From the IMG/VR virus record IMGVR_UViG_3300042304_000071, positions 1 to 34,724 of that record: 34,724 nt of DNA. One strand, 5' to 3'. Made by a program: the position numbers and the translations under genes. Each line of letters opens with the position of its first letter. Position 1 is the first letter of the stretch. Origin of the DNA: a virus. The notes beneath the pieces were generated by a model. The model had not been told where the DNA came from. It made no database searches and was given only the letters and a program-made list of their open reading frames with translations. Below, piece by piece: positions 32,406 through 34,724 of this stretch.

Positions 32406-32949
32406 AGAGACAGCAGGACTGTTTCAATTAGGAACTATTACTAACCCAATCAATGGTCACGAGATGTATGAAGGGTGGCTATCCATCCCATACATCACAG
32501 CATCCGGTGGTTGTGTTGGCTTTAAGTTTAGACGATTAGATGATGCTAAGCCTAAGTATGGTTCACCTACTGGGCAGAAGGCACACCTATATAATGTTTG
32601 TGACATCACTGTTGACTCACCACACATCGTAGTATGTGAAGGTGAATTAGATGCGATAGTCACAAGTGGAGAACTTGGGATACCAGCAGTGGGAGTACCA
32701 GGTGTTGCAGCCTGGAAGCCACACTTTCCTAAGCTCTTTGCAGGGTATGAAACTATCTTTGTTGTTGGAGACAATGACATCAAAGAGGATGGGTCTAACC
32801 CTGGAGCTGAGTTTGCTAAGCGCGTGGCGAATGAGGTAATGAACTCACAGATTGTTACACTACCCCCAGGTATGGACATCAATGATTATTACTTAGCCAA
32901 TGGCATTGATGCCACGCGGAAGTTACTGATAGGGGAGTCGAATGTATGA
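32299..32949 (+). CDS. Primase TOPRIM-domain protein
   Basis: 216 residues, ATG within the preceding gene, with GGAG seven bases upstream. An N-terminal helical stretch (YAQAISQEALAVLNARGISEETAGLFQL) is typical of the helix before the primase core. The TOPRIM site is seen as VVCEGELDAI (Glu114, Asp118) and VVGDNDIKEDGSNPG (Asp158, Asp160). It makes RNA primers with the zinc-domain protein. The DnaB-like ATPase upstream could be the partner. The overlap is dual coding: both frames look protein-like over at least 60 bases. Confidence 0.82.
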   Translation: MASNVQSKLLLEAAQQYAQAISQEALAVLNARGISEETAGLFQLGTITNPINGHEMYEGWLSIPYITASGGCVGFKFRRLDDAKPKYGSPTGQKAHLYNVCDITVDSPHIVVCEGELDAIVTSGELGIPAVGVPGVAAWKPHFPKLFAGYETIFVVGDNDIKEDGSNPGAEFAKRVANEVMNSQIVTLPPGMDINDYYLANGIDATRKLLIGESNV

Positions 32950-33355
32950 CAATGACAGAGAACGAATGGGTCATAATGCTACAGACTTTGCAGCATATGG
33001 GCTTTCACATCTTGCAGCAGGACAGAGCAACACAACTGATACTCATACGCCCACAACCAACCCGCTAGTAGATCACGCTGCTGTTACTGGCTACCGTGGG
33101 CAAGGTGTTACAACTGAGGACTTAACATCCTTCATTGAATCCTTTGCATCTCTTCGTGCTCATCGTGTTAAAGGTGTAGGCCACGACCAATACTCACACG
33201 CAAAGGGTCAGAAGTTTGAGTCCTTTACTGCATCAGATACCGTCAGAGAATTGATTGAAGAGTTAGCAGATGCTAGCAATTACATAGACTTCCTTGCCAT
33301 CAAGTTGCTGAACATTCAGCACACTATAGATAGGGTGTTACCAGACTGTGACTGA
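32942..33355 (+). CDS. MazG-like nucleotide pyrophosphohydrolase, divergent
   Basis: 137 residues with AGGGGAG upstream. The C-terminal half has YSHAKGQKFESFTASDTVRELIEELADASNYIDFLAIKLL, a helix with the EExxD element (Glu106, Glu107, Asp110) of MazG-type all-alpha NTP pyrophosphohydrolases. The N-terminal 60 residues are polar with many Thr and Asn, without recognisable motif. Such proteins remove unwanted nucleotides or lower ppGpp in infected cells. The match is partial, so the activity is uncertain. Confidence 0.6.
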   Translation: MYDNDRERMGHNATDFAAYGLSHLAAGQSNTTDTHTPTTNPLVDHAAVTGYRGQGVTTEDLTSFIESFASLRAHRVKGVGHDQYSHAKGQKFESFTASDTVRELIEELADASNYIDFLAIKLLNIQHTIDRVLPDCD

Positions 33356-33980
33356 ACTGCATCCAGTAATCTATGACCTAGTACCTAGCGTGGCTAACAC
33401 TATCCATCGCAGGTATGTCAAGCACGTTGAGAAGGATGACATCAAGCAAGAGCTGATGGCTTGGGCTATGACTAGAGTTGAAGATCACACAGTTGATCTA
33501 ATGGAACCTATCGAAGAGCGACGCAGACATAACGAACAGCGCATCGCTTGGCAGATGAAGCGTGCAGGCGAACGCTATGCACGCAAGGAGAAGGCTGCTA
33601 AGTCTGGCTATCAAACTAATGATGAGGTTTACTATCAGACAGCTACCCTTGGTCAGTTGCTACCCTTTGTTATTGCATCAGTTATAGATGGCACAGTACT
33701 AGAACAAGCACAAGAGATGATTAAAGATGGGCAACCTAAAGGTTCATCATCTCCAGCAGAAGGTGGCAACCTGCTTGCCAACCTCATAGATATTAAGAAT
33801 GGTTTCCTTAAACTAGACCAAGAAGATCAGACGCTTCTTAGGCTACGCCACCACGAGAACTTTACCTTGCAACAGATAGCACAATTCCTAGAGTGTGCTG
33901 TCTCTACCGCAGATCGCAGGTGTGATAAGTCTTTGCGTAGGTTGCAGGATAATCTCGGTGGGATCTCGCCTTGGCAATGA
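33348..33980 (+). CDS. Sigma-factor-like transcription regulator
   Basis: 210 residues from GTG, overlapping the previous stop. Residues about 20-45 (IHRRYVKHVEKDDIKQELMAWAM) resemble sigma region 2, with the D-KQE acid-rich turn. Residues 155-205 (LDQEDQTLLRLRHHENFTLQQIAQFLECAVSTADRRCDKSLRRLQD) are a sigma region 4 helix-turn-helix: L-----LL-LR, then TLQQIAQFL, then STADRRCDKSLRRL. Between them is a Gly/Ser/Pro linker. It could steer host RNA polymerase to phage late promoters, or be a sigma-like replication regulator. Confidence 0.65.
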   Translation: MTELHPVIYDLVPSVANTIHRRYVKHVEKDDIKQELMAWAMTRVEDHTVDLMEPIEERRRHNEQRIAWQMKRAGERYARKEKAAKSGYQTNDEVYYQTATLGQLLPFVIASVIDGTVLEQAQEMIKDGQPKGSSSPAEGGNLLANLIDIKNGFLKLDQEDQTLLRLRHHENFTLQQIAQFLECAVSTADRRCDKSLRRLQDNLGGISPWQ

Positions 33981-34360
33981 ACGAAGAGTTGTTGTTTACC
34001 TTCTTGCGTGAGAGTTTATATCCTGATCTAGTAAAGAGTGAGGGTATCTTCGATGCCTATGACTGTATCTCTTTGCAAGCAGGCCACTACATAGAGTTAA
34101 AGTGCAGGGCTACCCACTACAACACCTTGCTGATTGAAGAGATGAAGTATCGCAAGCTGATAACACAAGCAGCAGAGCGCGATCTTGTCCCCTACTACAT
34201 CAACTCTACCCCTGCCGGTATCTTCTCCTTTGATCTGATGGATTTACCGGAGCCAATATGGTACGTGCAGTATCTACCAGCCACCACTGAGTTTGATAGG
34301 ATTGAAAAGGTTGACAAGTTAGTAGGTTATCTACCCATAGAGGAGGCGGTGCAGCTCTGA
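33977..34360 (+). CDS. PD-(D/E)XK-like small nuclease, putative
   Basis: 127 residues from ATG 33977 (ATGA overlap; an in-frame TTG at 33971 is possible). FDAYDCISLQAGHYIELKCRATHYNTLLIEEMKY contains a D...ExK core (Asp, Glu-Leu-Lys) followed by a helix, then VPYYINSTPAGIFSFDL. This order matches small phage PD-(D/E)XK-fold proteins. No DNA-binding domain is seen. If active it may help degrade host DNA or process replication intermediates. Confidence 0.58.
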   Translation: MNEELLFTFLRESLYPDLVKSEGIFDAYDCISLQAGHYIELKCRATHYNTLLIEEMKYRKLITQAAERDLVPYYINSTPAGIFSFDLMDLPEPIWYVQYLPATTEFDRIEKVDKLVGYLPIEEAVQL

Positions 34361-34533
34361 TGCAGTACGACTATCGTTGCCCTGATTGCAACACAGTATT
34401 AACTATTGAACGCAGTATCCACGAGGAACCTCGTGAGCCGTCCTGCTTTGACTGTCACATACCAATGGTACGTAAGTGGGACTCACCTGGTGTAACCTTC
34501 AAAGGTAAAGGGTTTTACTCCAACGGAGGATAG
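34360..34533 (+). CDS. FmdB-like small zinc-ribbon protein
   Basis: 57 residues, TGATG overlap with the previous stop and GAGGAGG upstream. YDYRCPDCNTVLTIERSI and PSCFDCHIPMVRKW form two Cys pairs of an FmdB-type zinc ribbon. The end GVTFKGKGFYSNGG is also typical of the family. Its role is unknown; such proteins often regulate transcription. It is the last gene of the early operon before a terminator. Confidence 0.8.
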   Translation: MQYDYRCPDCNTVLTIERSIHEEPREPSCFDCHIPMVRKWDSPGVTFKGKGFYSNGG

Positions 34534-34580
34534 TGTTATTATTTATTCCTCGGCAGCAACCGCTGTAGAGTGCTAGCAAG

Positions 34581-34617
34581 AAGCCCCCGCCAGTTACGGC
34601 GAGGGCTTTTTGTTTTG
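34581..34617 (+). terminator. Intrinsic terminator ending the early operon
   Basis: AAGCCCCCGCC pairs with GGCGAGGGCTT around the loop AGTTAC with one mismatch, and is followed by TTTTTGTTTT. The mirror strand carries A-rich bases before the stem and TTCTTG after it, so it may also slow the converging minus-strand transcript. No gene is seen between 34534 and the terminator. Confidence 0.85.
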
Positions 34618-34628
34618 CTAGGAAAGGG

Positions 34629-34724
34629 TTAGAAACCCAGCAGATCTATTAGTTGTTTACCTATGGTGCGAGTGTACACAGGTGGGATTGCTTCTACTAA
34701 TTCTCCCCAGATCATCCAGTCAAT
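34629..34724 (-). CDS. 3' end of a minus-strand gene, possible DNA cytosine methyltransferase
   Basis: On the minus strand an open frame enters from the window edge and stops at 34629, giving 31 C-terminal residues: WMIWGELVEAIPPVYTRTIG and then KQLIDLLGF. The EAIPPVYTRTIGKQL stretch resembles motif X of C5 DNA methyltransferases (usually NAVPP...IG..L). The stop lies 12 bases beyond the terminator T-tract. The start is outside the window. The match is short, so family is tentative, but that a gene lies here is well supported. Confidence 0.5.
   Translation of the reverse strand: MDWMIWGELVEAIPPVYTRTIGKQLIDLLGF

Overview
The window is a contiguous stretch of a tailed double-stranded DNA phage genome (Caudoviricetes). 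Genes are packed tightly, mostly on the plus strand, with TAATG, ATGA, TTGA and GTGA start/stop overlaps and frequent TTG and GTG starts. The host is inferred to be an actinobacterium. The early region encodes a WhiB-type iron-sulphur regulator, a family confined to Actinobacteria and their phages, and a proteasome/HslV-type peptidase, and Actinobacteria are among the few bacteria with proteasomes. Lys- and Ala-rich small proteins and moderate GC fit the low-GC freshwater actinobacterial phages, but that habitat is a guess. No tape-measure gene is seen and the tail genes look like adaptor, fibres and nozzle, so a short-tailed (podovirus-like) virion is inferred.

Layout. 1-4000: C-terminal part of the large terminase, small basic proteins, portal. 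4001-12102: a 1565-residue protein and three helical proteins, the best candidates for internal or DNA-ejection proteins. 12103-15315: structured intergenic RNA, scaffold, major capsid protein with an inserted beta domain, a hairpin, then a string of very small head-region proteins including DUF6496-like and DUF6321-like ones. 15325-26316: fibre and tail module, with a BppU-like protein, a collagen-like fibre, three related fibre proteins (the last with a polyglycine tip), a glycosyltransferase, an adaptor-like protein, a fibronectin-type repeat protein and a beta-rich tail protein. 26316-27165: lysis cassette, an M15 peptidase endolysin flanked by two membrane proteins, closed by a strong terminator at 27196-27229.

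27234-27879 is a small minus-strand island (HNH endonuclease and zinc-ribbon protein) whose upstream end overlaps a cluster of inverted repeats at 27777-27923. From 27950 a divergent plus-strand operon runs to 34533: proteasome-like peptidase, Cas4-like nuclease, WhiB, RecA/DnaB-type ATPase, Holliday-junction-resolvase-like nuclease, a primase split over two overlapping genes, a MazG-like protein, a sigma-factor-like protein, another PD-(D/E)XK-like nuclease and an FmdB-like zinc ribbon. It ends at a terminator (34581-34617), beyond which the 3' end of a converging minus-strand gene, possibly a DNA cytosine methyltransferase, enters the window.

Together the late operon packages, builds and releases the virion, while the early operon replicates and processes DNA and probably redirects host transcription and proteolysis. 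Small genes found by direct reading lie at 1273-1419, 3213-3356, 14566-14876, 15151-15315, 28516-28674, 31848-31949, 31927-32106, 34360-34533 and 34629-34724 (minus). All functions are inferred from motifs and order; no database search was run.
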